Below, piece by piece: positions 63,853-64,000 of a stretch of DNA of 64,000 bases. Under the pieces are notes generated by a model. It was not told the DNA's origin, did no database searches, and saw nothing but the letters and a program-made list of their open reading frames with translations. The DNA is from Mesorhizobium waimense. Lineage in GTDB: Bacteria; Pseudomonadota; Alphaproteobacteria; Rhizobiales; Rhizobiaceae. The position numbers were made by a program, and so were the translations under genes. The DNA lies in assembly GCF_003601975.1 (NCBI RefSeq), contig NZ_QZWZ01000008.1, forward strand, positions 62,001 to 126,000, read 5' to 3'. Position 1 is the first letter of the stretch. Each line of letters begins with the position of its first letter.

Positions 63853-63942
63853 ATTGCCGAAGCAGCCTGTTAACCTGTTGTAAACAAAGAGATTGGAGGC
63901 CGTCGGACGGCAGGCCGTGCACAGTCACAGCATTGTCACTGA

Positions 63943-63976
63943 TTAAAAAATAGGCAATTTTCTGAAAATGCCTATT
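63943..63976 (-). terminator. Intrinsic terminator of a gene beyond the right edge
   Basis: AATAGGCA-TTTTC type hairpin: minus-strand arms AATAGGCATTTTC and GAAAATTGCCTATT pair with one bulge, followed by TTTTTT. It should end a minus-strand transcript entering from outside the window. Confidence 0.7.
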
Positions 63977-64000
63977 CGACAGGCCGAAGCTGGATGCGAC

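Overview
The window looks like chromosomal DNA of a Mesorhizobium-like alphaproteobacterium (Hyphomicrobiales, Phyllobacteriaceae). I infer this from the high GC content, the dense set of solute-binding-protein ABC transporters, a MucR/Ros regulator, the order glnK-amtB-(small gene)-ftsK-lolA-like-xth known from rhizobia, a GTTAA-N7-TTAAC CtrA-type box before ftsK, and short palindromic repeats of the sort scattered through Mesorhizobium genomes. No phage, insertion sequence, CRISPR array or rRNA was seen. One tRNA gene, tRNA-Ala(CGC), lies near the left end.

Layout. 0.2-3 kb: the tRNA, the decayed 3' end of a peptide-ABC ATPase gene, a small hypothetical gene, an exported multicopper oxidase and a lipoprotein. 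3-11 kb: one minus-strand operon encoding an AmiC-like amide sensor, an AmiR-like ANTAR antiterminator, two Dpp-type permeases, a solute-binding protein, an acetamidase/formamidase and a double ATPase, which together look like an amide uptake, hydrolysis and sensing unit. 11-14.5 kb: fhuC-exbB-exbD-tonB, an iron-siderophore energy module preceded by a 30-bp near-palindrome. 14.6-17.6 kb: a cysteine hydrolase, an LLM flavin monooxygenase, a 51-residue membrane protein and an SDR. 17.6-22.4 kb: a BMP-type (nucleoside-like) ABC transporter. 22.6-31.5 kb: a frameshifted NTF2-like gene, a bifunctional fatty acid oxidation enzyme, a sugar-type ABC transporter with an SMP-30 lactonase and a tautomerase, and a frameshifted quinol-monooxygenase-like gene. 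31.5-39.3 kb: a soluble GAF histidine kinase and LuxR-type regulator, divergent from a glucoamylase-gnd-zwf-glucokinase operon that could take maltodextrin or glycogen glucose into the oxidative pentose phosphate route. 39.4-43.7 kb: mucR, an aminotransferase, an MFS exporter, a class I glutamine amidotransferase and a TerB protein. 43.8-48.6 kb: the haem-linked group hemC-hemD-mitofilin-like-hemY. 48.7-52.8 kb: tsaD-gpsA-YciI-EVE-methyltransferase-DUF1761. 52.9-56.4 kb: a LysR regulator, a DUF1127 protein, an L,D-transpeptidase, an OmpR-type response regulator and a cNMP-binding protein. 56.4-64 kb: xth, a LolA-like protein, ftsK, a small exported protein and amtB-glnK with a sigma-54 promoter.

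Most genes sit in tightly overlapping operons. The points most worth a second look are the amide-sensing operon and its leader, the palindrome in front of fhuC, the repeated Shine-Dalgarno/ATG modules at the gpsA start, a 48-bp in-frame tandem duplication in a sugar ATPase, two single-base frameshifts, the relic ABC gene beside the tRNA, and an orphan terminator upstream of ftsK.
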